Numbered from the stretch's first letter, positions 1 to 7,916 are shown. The stretch is DNA of 64,000 bases from DATKDP01 sp035546335 (GCA_035546335.1 DATKDP010000113.1:22243-86242); one strand, 5' to 3'. Notes: generated by a model from the letters alone, not told the origin. Numbers and translations are program-made.

Positions 1-29
1 TCATCAGCGGTGACGATCAGCTTCTTCAC
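1..29 (-). CDS. N-terminus of a YdjC/ChbG/HpnK-like deacetylase (cut by window edge)
   Basis: Only the first nine codons are inside the window. They start with GTG and read VKKLIVTAD, which matches the usual opening of YdjC/ChbG/HpnK carbohydrate or hopanoid-associated deacetylases (typically MKKLIVTADDFG). The GTG overlaps the stop of the upstream glycosyltransferase by four bases (GTGA), a classic coupled operon junction. What is seen is the overlap and the peptide; family membership is inferred from nine residues, so the call is tentative. A glycosyltransferase plus an HpnK-like deacetylase would fit glycolipid or hopanoid head-group processing. Confidence 0.45.
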
Positions 30-814
30 GTACCCGCAGCCGTTTGACTCGTTCGCTCCTTCACGGCGAGTGATCCTTCGCGGGCAGGGCTCTTCCTGCG
101 CGGATTCCTCATGTCCGAATGGAGGATTGCGAGCTCCTTGAAGATCTTCAGGATCACTGCCGGAGACGATAGGCTCGACCGTCCCCGCGATCGCGGAAAG
201 TAATCGACTCCGATCTGCTGGACGACGAAGCCGAGATTCTTCGCCTTGACGATGATCTCGGCGTCGATCAGCGATCCTTCCGACCGGATCTCGACGGCAT
301 CGAGGACCTCCTTCTTCATCAGCTTGAAGGCGAAGTTGATGTCGCGGTACGGCCAGCCGAACAGAAGCCCGATGAGCCCGTTGTACACACGCGAATAGAG
401 TGAGCGCTTGAATCCCTCCGTCGTTCGATCGAACCGGTAGCCTGCGATCACGTCCGCACGCGTGACGTTCATTGCCCGGATCGCGCGTCCAAGCTCGCGT
501 GGATCGGACGGCAGATCGGCATCCATGTAGAGAACGAGATCCTTCGACGCGGCTGCGAATCCGCTTCGCAATGCACCGCCGAGCTTACGATTCTGTTCGT
601 GCCGCAGGACCTGGATCCTACGGTTCTCCGAGGCCAGACGTTCGACGATCTCGGGTGAGCGATCGGTCGATGCATCGTCGACGACGATGATCTCGTAGTC
701 GCTCGAATACTGCTCGAGCGCCTCGACCGCGAGCAGAAGCGCCGCCTCGATGTTCTCCTCCTCGTTGAACATCGGAAGCACCAGCGAGACAGTGGGAGCG
801 TACGGCACGGTCAT
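26..814 (-). CDS. Family 2 glycosyltransferase (polyprenyl-phosphate mannosyl/glucosyltransferase type)
   Basis: A 262-residue GT-A fold transferase, probably moving a sugar from a nucleotide donor to a polyprenyl phosphate or lipid on the inner face of the membrane. The N-terminus has the LVLPMFNEEENI opening, the VVDDAS nucleotide-binding segment near residue 45, and the MDADLPSDP metal-binding DXD-like motif near residue 97. No transmembrane pair follows the catalytic domain, so it is the short DPM1-like form. The C-terminal 25 residues are basic and low in complexity. It overlaps the next gene by four bases (GTGA), so the two are probably co-translated. The acceptor cannot be told from sequence. 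Confidence 0.85.
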   Translation of the reverse strand: MTVPYAPTVSLVLPMFNEEENIEAALLLAVEALEQYSSDYEIIVVDDASTDRSPEIVERLASENRRIQVLRHEQNRKLGGALRSGFAAASKDLVLYMDADLPSDPRELGRAIRAMNVTRADVIAGYRFDRTTEGFKRSLYSRVYNGLIGLLFGWPYRDINFAFKLMKKEVLDAVEIRSEGSLIDAEIIVKAKNLGFVVQQIGVDYFPRSRGRSSLSSPAVILKIFKELAILHSDMRNPRRKSPAREGSLAVKERTSQTAAGT

Positions 815-833
815 GAAGCCATCATAGGGACGG

Positions 834-1166
834 CGGAGGCTGGAGGCTAGAGGCTGGAGGCTAGAGGCTGGGGGCGAGAGGCGAGAGGCTGGATGCCAGA
901 GATAGCAGATTGCAGATAGCAGAGGGCAGAGGGCGGAGGGCGGAGGGCGGAGGGCGGAGGGCGGAGGGCGGAGGGCAGATTACAGTACCGGGTTCAGTAA
1001 CTCCAAAAGGGCTCCTCCTCTGCCCTCTGCGATCTGCCATCTGCCATCTGCCATGTGCTATCTCCAGCCCAGCCCCCAGCCTCCAGCCTTTAGCCTCTCG
1101 TCTCTCGCCTCTCGTCTCTCGCCTCTCGTCTCCAGCCCAGCCTCTAGCCTCCAGCCTCTAGCCTCC
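834..1166. repeat. Heptanucleotide inverted repeat array A
   Basis: Purine-rich heptads (GAGGCTG, GAGGCTA, GAGGCGA, AGATAGC, GGGCAGA, GGGCGGA) run from 834 to about 979. A non-repetitive core of about 38 bases follows (980-1017), and then pyrimidine-rich heptads that are the complement of the first arm run to 1166. Single strands could fold into a hairpin of over 100 bp. The core is shared, in inverted orientation, with array B near 7.5 kb. The right arm runs into the methyltransferase gene and provides its TAG stop (1158-1160). It lies downstream of that gene and upstream of the glycosyltransferase start at 814, so it may also act in termination. Confidence 0.9.
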
Positions 1167-1817
1167 CTCCCCCACCGGCCTGCTGGCCGTGTAGATGATG
1201 TGCGCATGCGGATAGCCGCGATCGATCTCGCGGGCGCTGATGCTCTCGAATCCTGCGCGCCGAATGCGCGCCTCGAATTCCCGGCGGGTCTCGTAGTGGA
1301 ATCCGCGGCCGAGAGTCAGATGAAAGAACGTGTCGGAGATCTTCTCCTGAAGCCGGTTCCAGAGCATCTTCGGCCGATTTTCGGGATCGAGATCCTTGAA
1401 GACGAACAGCCCCCCGGGGCGGACGCGGTCGAAGATGCTCTGAAACAGCTCATCCCGTTCGCTCAATGGAATCCGGTAGATCACATCGTAGAGCACGACG
1501 ACATCGAACGTTCCGCGGATGCAGCTGTCGAATCCGGCGACGAAGCGGACGGCGGGATGGCGGTATGCCAGCACGCACTTCCGGACGTCCGGCTCGACGG
1601 CAATGACCTCTCGCGTGCCATCCTCGACGAGCAATCGCGCATACGTTCCATGGCCTGCTCCGATATCGAGCACGCGGCTGCCGGGAGGGATCACATCGAG
1701 CGTTCGCAGGAAGGGACAGGTCAGAAAGCGCCCGAGAATGTGCATTCGTGCACGGAGGGGATAGCCGGCGAAGGTGCGGTGGAGCAGGCGGAGCGCGGCG
1801 AAATATCCGATCGGCAT
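1158..1817 (-). CDS. Class I SAM-dependent methyltransferase
   Basis: A Rossmann-fold methyltransferase with the SAM-binding motif VLDIGAGHGTYARLL, an acidic end of strand 2 (VIAVEPD), and the usual post-catalytic RVRPGGLFVFKD segment. The substrate is unknown. I start it at the ATG at 1817 (MPIGYFAAL). The longer frame to 1877 would run 29 bases into the divergently transcribed gene that starts at 1849, and its extra residues show no conserved features. The last codons lie inside heptad array A, which supplies the TAG stop. Neighbouring glycosyltransferases suggest a role in glycan or lipid modification, but this is only context. Confidence 0.8.
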   Translation of the reverse strand: MPIGYFAALRLLHRTFAGYPLRARMHILGRFLTCPFLRTLDVIPPGSRVLDIGAGHGTYARLLVEDGTREVIAVEPDVRKCVLAYRHPAVRFVAGFDSCIRGTFDVVVLYDVIYRIPLSERDELFQSIFDRVRPGGLFVFKDLDPENRPKMLWNRLQEKISDTFFHLTLGRGFHYETRREFEARIRRAGFESISAREIDRGYPHAHIIYTASRPVGEGG

Positions 1818-1848
1818 CGCCGCGCGATTATAGAATGGCGCGCAAACG

Positions 1849-3657
1849 ATGACTGAAGGCGCGGCGGTTGCGGACATCGACCGGCGAGGGCGTGCCCTGC
1901 TGCTGCTCTCGATCCTGCTCGTCTCGGCTCTCTACTGGTGGTTCCGCCCTCGCACGCTTTGGGAGTTCGATGAGCCGCTCTTTGTCTCGGCCGTGATGGC
2001 CTACGATCCGCTCGAGCATCATCCTCCCCCGCCCGGCTATCCCCTTCTCATCGGTCTCGCAAAGCTGCTGGCGCTGCTCCTCGATCCGTTCGACGCGCTC
2101 GTTGCGCTGAGCCTGATCTCCTCGATGATCGGATTCGCTGCGCTCGCAATCGCCTTCGGAAACATCACGTCCAGCCGAACGACGGGGATTGCGGGAGCGC
2201 TTCTGTTCTATCTCTCGCCGTCCATGCTCGTCCATGGAGCACTTCCCGTCTCCGACGCGACGGGCATCGCGTTCCTGGCGGTGGCGCTCGCCTTCGCCTC
2301 GCGCCTCGGGGCGGCCTCGCCGCCGCGAACGGCTCTGCTCTTCGGCCTCTTCGCGTCGGCGGCGGTCGGCTGCAGGCCACAGCTCTCGATCATCGTACTC
2401 CCCCTTCTCGCGGTGTCGCTCCTGCAGCCGATTTCCTGGCTCGATCGGTTGCGCATCGCCGGCTGCTTCACCCTGGTCTCGGCTGGATGGCTGATCCCGC
2501 TCCTGATCGAGACCGGCGGGATTTCCGGATTGATCCGTTTCGAGCTTGGTCAGGCCGCATACTTCGCAGCGCACGATGCCGACATCTCCAGGAGCGGCCG
2601 ATCCATCGCCTCGATCGTGGTGCGATTCGTCGCTCACCCATGGGGTGACAAGTTTCTCTCACTTCCTCTGCTGGCGGCTGCGGCGTTGGGCGTCGTGGGC
2701 CTGGTGCGGACTCGCCTCCGAGGTGTGATTCCGATCGGGACTGCCGCGCTCGTGTACCTGCTTTTCGCCATTGCCATGATGGATCCGGCGGATGGCGTGC
2801 GTTATGCGCTCCCCTCGTCGCTCGCGCTCGCCCTCTTCGCCGCGCATGGTCTTGCGATGATCTCGGGCTCGACATCTCGCATCGATCGACGGCAACATCC
2901 GGCTGTCGTGCTCGCAGCTCTCTACGGAGTCGCCTCCTTCGCTTACACGGTTCCCCTCCTGTCGCAGAGATCGTCGGGACCGTCGCCTCCGGTCGCCGCA
3001 GCGCGTTACGCCGAGGACCATCTGCCTCCGCGAACGGTCATCCTCCATGAGCTTCCGCTCTGGCCTCACGCAACCCTGCTTCTGCGCCAATTCGAGAGCC
3101 GAAGGATCGAGGAGGGACTGAGAGAGTACGCCGATCGGGTGGACGTCCCCGTCTATCTGTACGCCGACGGAGGAAATCGTCTGCGCCGCGGCTGGACGTT
3201 TTCGTGGAAGGAGAGCGACGCCTACGGCAAACTGACGAGAGGTCATTATCGTGTCGTCTCGCTCATCGAGCTCCCGGCGAACGAACGGTTCACTCCACTG
3301 ACTGGCGTCTACCCCGCCGAGCGAACGGTCGATGGTCTCGAATGGCGCTGGCTCGCCTCGGAAGCGACTCTCCGCCTTCCACCTCTCGACTCCGGACGCG
3401 TCGCGATTCGCCTGGCATTACCGTCTGATTTTTCGCTCGCGTCGAATCTCGTCGAGGTGTCGATCGAAGGGGAGCCTGCAGGCCGTTGGGAGGTACGCCG
3501 GGGCGAGGAGATCGATATCAGCATTCCCCTGGTCGAGACGGGCTCTGAGATCCATTTCCATTCGGAGCGGTCGTCGGTACCCGCCGAAACGAATCGGCTG
3601 AACCGCGATCCCCGCCAGCTCGCCGTCATGCTCGTCCGCGTGAGACTGGAGCTGTGA
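1849..3657 (+). CDS. GT-C type membrane glycosyltransferase (PMT/ArnT-like)
   Basis: A 602-residue protein with about ten hydrophobic segments in its first 370 residues and a soluble C-terminal domain of about 220 residues. The first transmembrane helix (residues 15-30) is followed by an external loop with EFDEPLF, the acidic motif expected in GT-C enzymes, and then by the HHPPPPGYPLLIGL segment typical of polyprenyl-phosphate-sugar-dependent transferases. It probably transfers a lipid-linked sugar to an extracytoplasmic acceptor. The C-terminal part looks beta-rich and has no recognised motif. Divergent from the methyltransferase at 1158-1817, with a very short intergenic space. The acceptor is unknown. 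Confidence 0.75.
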   Translation: MTEGAAVADIDRRGRALLLLSILLVSALYWWFRPRTLWEFDEPLFVSAVMAYDPLEHHPPPPGYPLLIGLAKLLALLLDPFDALVALSLISSMIGFAALAIAFGNITSSRTTGIAGALLFYLSPSMLVHGALPVSDATGIAFLAVALAFASRLGAASPPRTALLFGLFASAAVGCRPQLSIIVLPLLAVSLLQPISWLDRLRIAGCFTLVSAGWLIPLLIETGGISGLIRFELGQAAYFAAHDADISRSGRSIASIVVRFVAHPWGDKFLSLPLLAAAALGVVGLVRTRLRGVIPIGTAALVYLLFAIAMMDPADGVRYALPSSLALALFAAHGLAMISGSTSRIDRRQHPAVVLAALYGVASFAYTVPLLSQRSSGPSPPVAAARYAEDHLPPRTVILHELPLWPHATLLLRQFESRRIEEGLREYADRVDVPVYLYADGGNRLRRGWTFSWKESDAYGKLTRGHYRVVSLIELPANERFTPLTGVYPAERTVDGLEWRWLASEATLRLPPLDSGRVAIRLALPSDFSLASNLVEVSIEGEPAGRWEVRRGEEIDISIPLVETGSEIHFHSERSSVPAETNRLNRDPRQLAVMLVRVRLEL

Positions 3658-3829
3658 CCAGGACGCATGCCCGTTGCCGGTTTCGCTGAAGGCGGCGGAA
3701 ATGGCGTCCCCCCGACCATCTGGCGCCATCATGCTGAGCGCTTTTCCTCGGATCCTCTCGAGTCTGCCCCGTTCTTGCATTATATCCACCGTCGGCACGC
3801 AGCCGGCTCGGTTAATCAAAGGAGGACGT

Positions 3830-5497
3830 ATGCGAATCCGAACACTGATGGCGATGGTGGGCCTGCTTTTCATGGTCGCGCCCGCTGTGGTCGTCGCCCA
3901 GGTCACGGCAAGCCCGGAGCAAATCGATTCTGCGGCAACGGCTCTCGCGGAGGCGGAGCGGGTCGGAGCTCCGATCTACGCGAAGGAACTCTACGACGAA
4001 GCCAACTGGCGATTGCGATTTGCGCGCGAGAACGAAACCAACCGGAACCGTTCATCGCGTCACGAAGCGAGACTGCGGGCAATCGAGGCTCGGTACGCGG
4101 CGGAGGCCGCTACTGCAAGAGCCGAGTGGGTCCGAGCGGTCAACGACGCGACGGCATTGCGCACCGAGATCCAGCGTCTCGGCGGAACCGTCCCGGCGCT
4201 GAACCTCGATACCGACGACATCGGAGCTCGGGGGACCACGCTGCAGGAGAAGGTCGATCTCGCCGAGATCGCGATCGCGCGGGCTCGTGCGGCCGGCGCC
4301 GACGCCTTTGCGGGCGCTGAGCTGCGCGAAGGAGATGGCCGCCTCGAAACGGCACGGAAGATCCTTCGTGCTCAAAGCCAGAACACCGCGGCAGAGCATC
4401 TGGCATTCATCACCGAGATGTCGGCACGCCGCGCCTACTACAGGGCGCGGATGCGTGACGTGGAGACCGTCATGCCCGGCCTTAAGCTCGAACGAACACG
4501 CCTTGCACAGATCGCCGGCGAAAGGGCGGCAGCCGACGAACGCTTGCGACGCTCGGCGGCGGAACGGGAAGCGGCGGACCTTCGGGCACGCCTGGAGGCG
4601 GAGTCGCGGCGACAGCTCGAGCTCGACCGTGCAGCGCGACTGGCCGCAGAGCAGCAGCTCGACATTCTGATGCGGCAGTACGAAGGAGCGCGAACGACGG
4701 CCGAGATCGAAGCGCTACGTCGTCAGGTCGAGCAGCAGCAGGCCGCATTGCGCGACATGCAGCAGCGAGAACTTCGAAGCGAAGAAGCTTTCGGGGACGA
4801 GATCGCGCGGCTGCGTCAGACACTCGAACGGGAGCGGGTCGAAGGGCGTCTCGGAGCGCAGGCTCTCGCCGAGCGCGAAGCCGACATGACGCGACAGCAG
4901 GCCGAGCTCGATCGCGTGCGGCGCGAGCGCGCCGGTGAGGAACAACGCCGGCTCGAACTGCAGCGCGCGCATGACGAAGCCATCCGCCGCGCTCAGCAGC
5001 GAATTCAGGAAACCGAGGCGGAGGTCGGACAGCTCAAACAGCAGGTCGTCGAGGAGCGGGCAAAGGCACAGCTCGCGACAGCGGAAGCCGAGCGGCTCAG
5101 ACTCGAGCAGGAGCTCCAGAAGATCGCCCAGACTCGGACGGAATCGCGTGGCCTGGTCGTGACACTTCCCGGAATCTATTTCGCAACGGGACAGAGCACG
5201 CTCACGCCGGGAGCTCGCAATGTCCTGCAGAAGATTACCGAGCAACTTCGCGGGAACGATCGGGTCCGGGTGATGATCGAAGGGCACACCGACAGTGTCG
5301 GATCCGCGGAATCGAATCAGGCTCTCTCGTTGCGGCGCGCTGAAGCGGTTCGTGATGCGCTCGCAGGCTTCGGAATGCCATCCGCGGCGATCACCGTGTC
5401 GGGTCGAGGAGAGGATGTGCCGGTCGCCACCAACGCAACGGCCGCGGGACGGCAGCAGAATCGCCGTGTCGAGCTGATCATCACCGAAACGAATTGA
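3830..5497 (+). CDS. OmpA-family protein with DUF4398-like N-domain and coiled coil
   Basis: A 555-residue exported protein likely to tie the outer membrane to peptidoglycan. It starts at ATG 3830 behind a strong AAAGGAGG site; the open frame to 3674 has no such signal. Residues 1-23 are a signal peptide (MRIRTLMAMVGLLFMVAPAV, then a cleavage site near VVAQ). Next is a helical DUF4398-like segment (SPEQIDSAATALAEAERVGA), then about 250 residues of charged coiled coil rich in R, E and Q. The C-terminal 110 residues are an OmpA peptidoglycan-binding domain with YFATGQSTLTPGA, IEGHTDSVGS, LSLRRAEAVRDAL and a final NRRVELII. Organisation as in other DUF4398-OmpA proteins. It appears monocistronic and is followed by a GC hairpin. 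Confidence 0.9.
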   Translation: MRIRTLMAMVGLLFMVAPAVVVAQVTASPEQIDSAATALAEAERVGAPIYAKELYDEANWRLRFARENETNRNRSSRHEARLRAIEARYAAEAATARAEWVRAVNDATALRTEIQRLGGTVPALNLDTDDIGARGTTLQEKVDLAEIAIARARAAGADAFAGAELREGDGRLETARKILRAQSQNTAAEHLAFITEMSARRAYYRARMRDVETVMPGLKLERTRLAQIAGERAAADERLRRSAAEREAADLRARLEAESRRQLELDRAARLAAEQQLDILMRQYEGARTTAEIEALRRQVEQQQAALRDMQQRELRSEEAFGDEIARLRQTLERERVEGRLGAQALAEREADMTRQQAELDRVRRERAGEEQRRLELQRAHDEAIRRAQQRIQETEAEVGQLKQQVVEERAKAQLATAEAERLRLEQELQKIAQTRTESRGLVVTLPGIYFATGQSTLTPGARNVLQKITEQLRGNDRVRVMIEGHTDSVGSAESNQALSLRRAEAVRDALAGFGMPSAAITVSGRGEDVPVATNATAAGRQQNRRVELIITETN

Positions 5498-5534
5498 CGG
5501 CGAGGGGCGAAGGTCAGTTCGTGGAAGTCAGCGT

Positions 5535-5568
5535 CCCCGCGCTCGGTCGTCCTGGCCGAGCGCTGGGG
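5535..5568. terminator. GC-rich hairpin downstream of the OmpA gene
   Basis: CCCCGCGCTCGG and CCGAGCGCTGGGG form a near-perfect stem around a loop of about nine bases, 37 bases after the OmpA stop codon. There is no T-run, so it is either a Rho-independent terminator of the weak, U-poor kind or an mRNA 3'-end stabiliser. Confidence 0.4.
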
Positions 5569-5635
5569 TCAGGGTGTGCGTGAAGGGTTCTAGCTGTGCT
5601 CTATCTGAGGATTCCCTCTCAGAGTCGTGACCGAG

Positions 5636-5685
5636 AAGCCGGGCTCGGGCGCGGGCTCGGGCGCGGGCTCGGGCGCGGGCTCGTG
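5636..5685. repeat. GGGCTCGGGCGC tandem repeat
   Basis: About four copies of the 12-mer GGGCTCGGGCGC follow GAGAAGCC. The same sequence forms the ends of the inverted-repeat element at 46467-46819, so this is probably a solo end or a decayed copy of that element. Confidence 0.75.
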
Positions 5686-5787
5686 GGTTCACCCTCAGGA
5701 TGACGGGGGGGCACCCCTGGTGAGAAATGCGTCTCGCAGGACTCGTGTTCTCCCGGTGGCCGTCCGAACGGATTGCGCCGAGCCTGA

Positions 5788-6000
5788 ATGGAAGAAGACG
5801 ACCAGACCCTGCATCCCGCGATTCTTTCCCTGAAAACCGTCTGCCGCTGCAACAACATCAAGTACAAGACGATCGCGAAGGCGATCTGCGACGGAGCGCG
5901 CTCGATCGCCGAGGTCGCCGCGAAGACGACGGCTACGACGGGTCACTGCGGCGGCAGCTGCACACCGAACGTCGCGCAGATGATCGAAGAGTCGGAGTGA
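5788..6000 (+). CDS. BFD-like [2Fe-2S]-binding protein
   Basis: A 70-residue protein with the helical BFD/NifU-central-type cluster fold. It has C-R-C at residues 19-21 and a second pair at 54 and 58 (HCGGSC), separated by 32 residues, as in bacterioferritin-associated ferredoxins. The second pair here is C-x3-C rather than the usual C-x2-C, which is unusual and may alter the cluster. It should act as a small cytoplasmic electron-transfer or cluster-binding protein. It lies 34 bases upstream of the selenoprotein-like ArsC/Spx gene. The same strand and close spacing suggest a shared redox job, for example as electron donor; this is inference. Confidence 0.75.
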   Translation: MEEDDQTLHPAILSLKTVCRCNNIKYKTIAKAICDGARSIAEVAAKTTATTGHCGGSCTPNVAQMIEESE

Positions 6001-6034
6001 GACGCGATACAATCGCTTCGAAAGCGAGGACCGC

Positions 6035-6385
6035 ATGACCCGACGCGTCGAGATGTATCTCAAGCCGAGTTGAACGAGCTGCCGCAAAGCGGTCGCTTAC
6101 CTGGAAGGTAAGAAAGTCGATCTGGTCAAACACGATCTGGCGAAGGAACCGCCGAGTCGCGCTTTGCTCGAACAGCTCGTCGACGAGCGACGGCTGGAGG
6201 AGCTCCTCAACAAACGGAGTCCCGTCTACAAGGAGCTCGATCTCGGCAACAGGAAGCTGACCAAGGACGAGGCGATCGATCTCATGCTGCGCGAGCCGAA
6301 TCTGATTCGTCGGCCCATCGTTCTCAAAGGAAGGAAAGCGGTATTCGGCTTCTCGCCGGAAGAGTACGAGAAGCTCGTCGACTGA
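6035..6385 (+). CDS. ArsC/Spx-like selenoprotein with in-frame TGA (UxxC)
   Basis: Read from ATG 6035, codon 13 (6071-6073) is TGA. With Sec there, the protein is 116 residues and opens MTRRVEMYLKPS-U-TSCRKA, matching the ArsC/Spx family start in which Cys-x-x-Cys sits after the first strand (family: Y-x-x-P-x-C-x-x-C-R-K-A). The residue replaced by TGA is the catalytic Cys itself, and C16 is the resolving Cys. The rest is a complete ArsC domain: LVKHDLAKEPPS, LLNKRSPVYKELDL and the C-terminal LIRRPIVLKGRKAVFGF with the family RRP motif. A six-base-pair hairpin lies 22 bases after the TGA. The frame is intact on both sides, so decay is unlikely. A purine-rich GCGAGGA sits before the ATG. The stop overlaps the next ATG (TGATG). 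It is likely a thiol/selenol reductase; no substrate is assigned. Confidence 0.8.
6091..6122 (+). promoter_or_regulatory. Candidate bacterial SECIS element
   Basis: Upper stem CTTACC (6096-6101) pairs perfectly with GGTAAG (6107-6112) around the loop TGGAA. A lower stem GGTCG (6091-6095) pairs with CGATC (6118-6122) across a five-base bulge on the 3' side. The apical loop begins 28 bases after the TGA and has G as its second base. Both agree with the general bacterial SECIS model (loop roughly 16-37 bases after UGA, a G in the first two loop positions). A second small hairpin (CCGC/GCGG, 6082-6092) overlaps the lower stem. SelB binding is inferred. Confidence 0.65.
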
Positions 6386-6660
6386 TGCCTGTCACCTTCC
6401 CGCTCGCCGCTCTGACCCTGATGCTCTGGATCATCTGGAGCGACTCGGTTCGCCCCCGCAAACCAGGACGCCTGATGTACTCGATCCGGGTCGTCCTCTA
6501 TCTGGCGACGGCCGCCGCGCTGCTCTACAACAGCTATCTGATGCGCGCCAGGACGACGAACACGGTCACCGTGCTCATCGTCATCACGGTGCTCACCGGG
6601 ATCGGAGGGGCGGCCTACTTCGCACGCCTGGCGCTCAACGCGTCACCACGGCGCCGGTGA
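6385..6660 (+). CDS. Small three-helix membrane protein, unknown function
   Basis: A 91-residue integral membrane protein with hydrophobic segments at about residues 3-18, 34-50 and 60-84 and an RRR C-terminus. Its ATG overlaps the selenoprotein stop by one base (TGATG), so translation is probably coupled and the two may act together. No family is recognised. The next gene starts 13 bases downstream, so it sits inside the operon that runs from the [2Fe-2S] protein to the glycosyltransferase. Confidence 0.65.
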   Translation: MPVTFPLAALTLMLWIIWSDSVRPRKPGRLMYSIRVVLYLATAAALLYNSYLMRARTTNTVTVLIVITVLTGIGGAAYFARLALNASPRRR

Positions 6661-6673
6661 GCCCGAACGCCTC

Positions 6674-7369
6674 ATGGACAGCTCCCCCACCGTCGTCGCC
6701 GTCGTCATTCCGGCTCTCGACGAAGAAGACGCAATCGGCGATCTTCTCGCCGGAATCGATCGCTCGATCGTCTCGCAGATCATCGTCGGCGACAACGGAA
6801 GCCGCGATGCGACGCCCGTCATCGCGCGGGACGGCGGCGCCGAGGTGATTCATGTCGCCGAGACCGGATACGGTGCAGCCTGCGCTGCCGCGCTCACACG
6901 ACTCGATCCCACGATCACGATCGTGGTCTTCATGGATGCCGACGGCTCCGACGACCCGGCCGAGATTCCGCTCCTCCTCGCGCCGATCGAGCGCGACGAG
7001 GCCGACTTCGTGATCGGCTCCCGCACCCTCGGAACGGTGGAACCGGGCGCGCTGACCCCACAGCAGCGATTCGGCAACTGGCTCGCCGTCCGCCTCATCG
7101 CGATCATCCATGGTCACCGCTACACCGATCTCGGCCCTTTCCGGGCGATCAGGCGAGAGCTCCTCGATCGCATCGCCATGCAGGACCGCCGCTTCGGATG
7201 GACCGTGGAGATGCAGATTCGCGCCCTGCAATTGCGTGCACGCGTGCTCGAGATCCCCGTCCGCTATCGACGCAGAGTGGGGCGATCGAAGATCAGCGGC
7301 ACCCTCGGAGGTGTGATCAAGGCCGGCTGGTGGATCCTCTACACGATTTTCAAGTACGGCAGAGGCTAG
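6674..7369 (+). CDS. Family 2 glycosyltransferase (dolichyl-phosphate glucosyl/mannosyltransferase-like)
   Basis: A 231-residue GT-A enzyme with AVVIPALDEEDAI at the start, the nucleotide-binding IIVGDNGSRDAT, and the metal motif MDADGSDDP near residue 93. The segment YTDLGPFRAIRR near residue 155 and the WTVEMQIRAL stretch are typical of the DPM1/UgtP-like subgroup that loads sugars on polyprenyl phosphate. It has one hydrophobic segment at the C-terminus (GWWILYTIF). The final codons GGC-AGA-GGC-TAG are made by the beginning of heptad array B, so the C-terminus and stop codon come from repeat DNA. Acceptor and sugar are unknown. Confidence 0.85.
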   Translation: MDSSPTVVAVVIPALDEEDAIGDLLAGIDRSIVSQIIVGDNGSRDATPVIARDGGAEVIHVAETGYGAACAAALTRLDPTITIVVFMDADGSDDPAEIPLLLAPIERDEADFVIGSRTLGTVEPGALTPQQRFGNWLAVRLIAIIHGHRYTDLGPFRAIRRELLDRIAMQDRRFGWTVEMQIRALQLRARVLEIPVRYRRRVGRSKISGTLGGVIKAGWWILYTIFKYGRG

Positions 7370-7660
7370 AGGCTGGAGGCTAGAGGCTGGAGGCTCGAGG
7401 CTGGAGGGTGGAGGCGAGAGGCTGGAGATAGCAGATAGAAGATGGCAGATGGCAGGAAGAGGGAAGAGGGAAGAGGGAAGAGGGAAGAGGGAAGAGGAGG
7501 AGCCCTTACTGAACCTGGTTCTGCGCTCTGCAATCTGCCCTCTGCCATCTGCCCTCTGCCATCTGCCCTCTGCTGCCAGCCTCCAGCCTCTCGCCTCTCG
7601 CCTCCAGCCTCTCGCCTCTCGCCTCTCGCCTCTCGCCTCTCGCCTCTCGCCTCTCGCATC
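7360..7660. repeat. Heptanucleotide inverted repeat array B
   Basis: The purine arm (GAGGCTA, GAGGCTG, AGATAGC, AGATGGC, GGGAAGA heptads) spans 7360-7494, the core 7495-7524 and the complementary pyrimidine arm 7525-7660. The core AGGAGGAGCCCTTACTGAA, continuing CCTGGTTCTGC, is the same as the reverse complement of the core of array A, apart from a 7-base indel. The array begins inside the glycosyltransferase gene and supplies its TAG stop. Confidence 0.9.
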
Positions 7661-7829
7661 GACACCATCCCATTTCTCCCATCTGGTCAGAAAATTCATA
7701 TCACCTCCTTCGTCGTTTCGATTCAACTTCGATTCGATGAATCTCCCCGCATTGCCAGTCACCCGGCGGCTGTGACTGGAGGCACGGGCCGATGTGGCGA
7801 GACAATTCGAGAGCCCTCCGTCGTGCTCA

Positions 7830-7916
7830 TCACCAGCCTGCAGCAGCCTCTCTGAGCACGCCCATCACCGGAACCCCCTCGTCTCTGTTCCACTCGATGT
7901 ACGACCCGTCATCATT
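7830..7916 (-). pseudogene. Out-of-frame C-terminal remnant of the sulfurtransferase
   Basis: Read one frame away from the gene at 7865-8431, this stretch gives NDDGSYIEWNRDEGVPVMGV then LREAAAGW and a stop. DGS-x-x-EW followed by a VPV segment is the ordinary C-terminal end of a two-domain thiosulfate/mercaptopyruvate sulfurtransferase. It directly follows the point where the first-domain frame loses similarity, so the catalytic second domain between the two parts has been lost. Confidence 0.65.

Noticed and set aside
7366..7668. Open frames with repeated GERREAR or SRLSPLA peptides in the heptad arrays
   Set aside because: Three 7-base units give a 7-residue peptide period, so these proteins are a trivial product of the DNA repeat.
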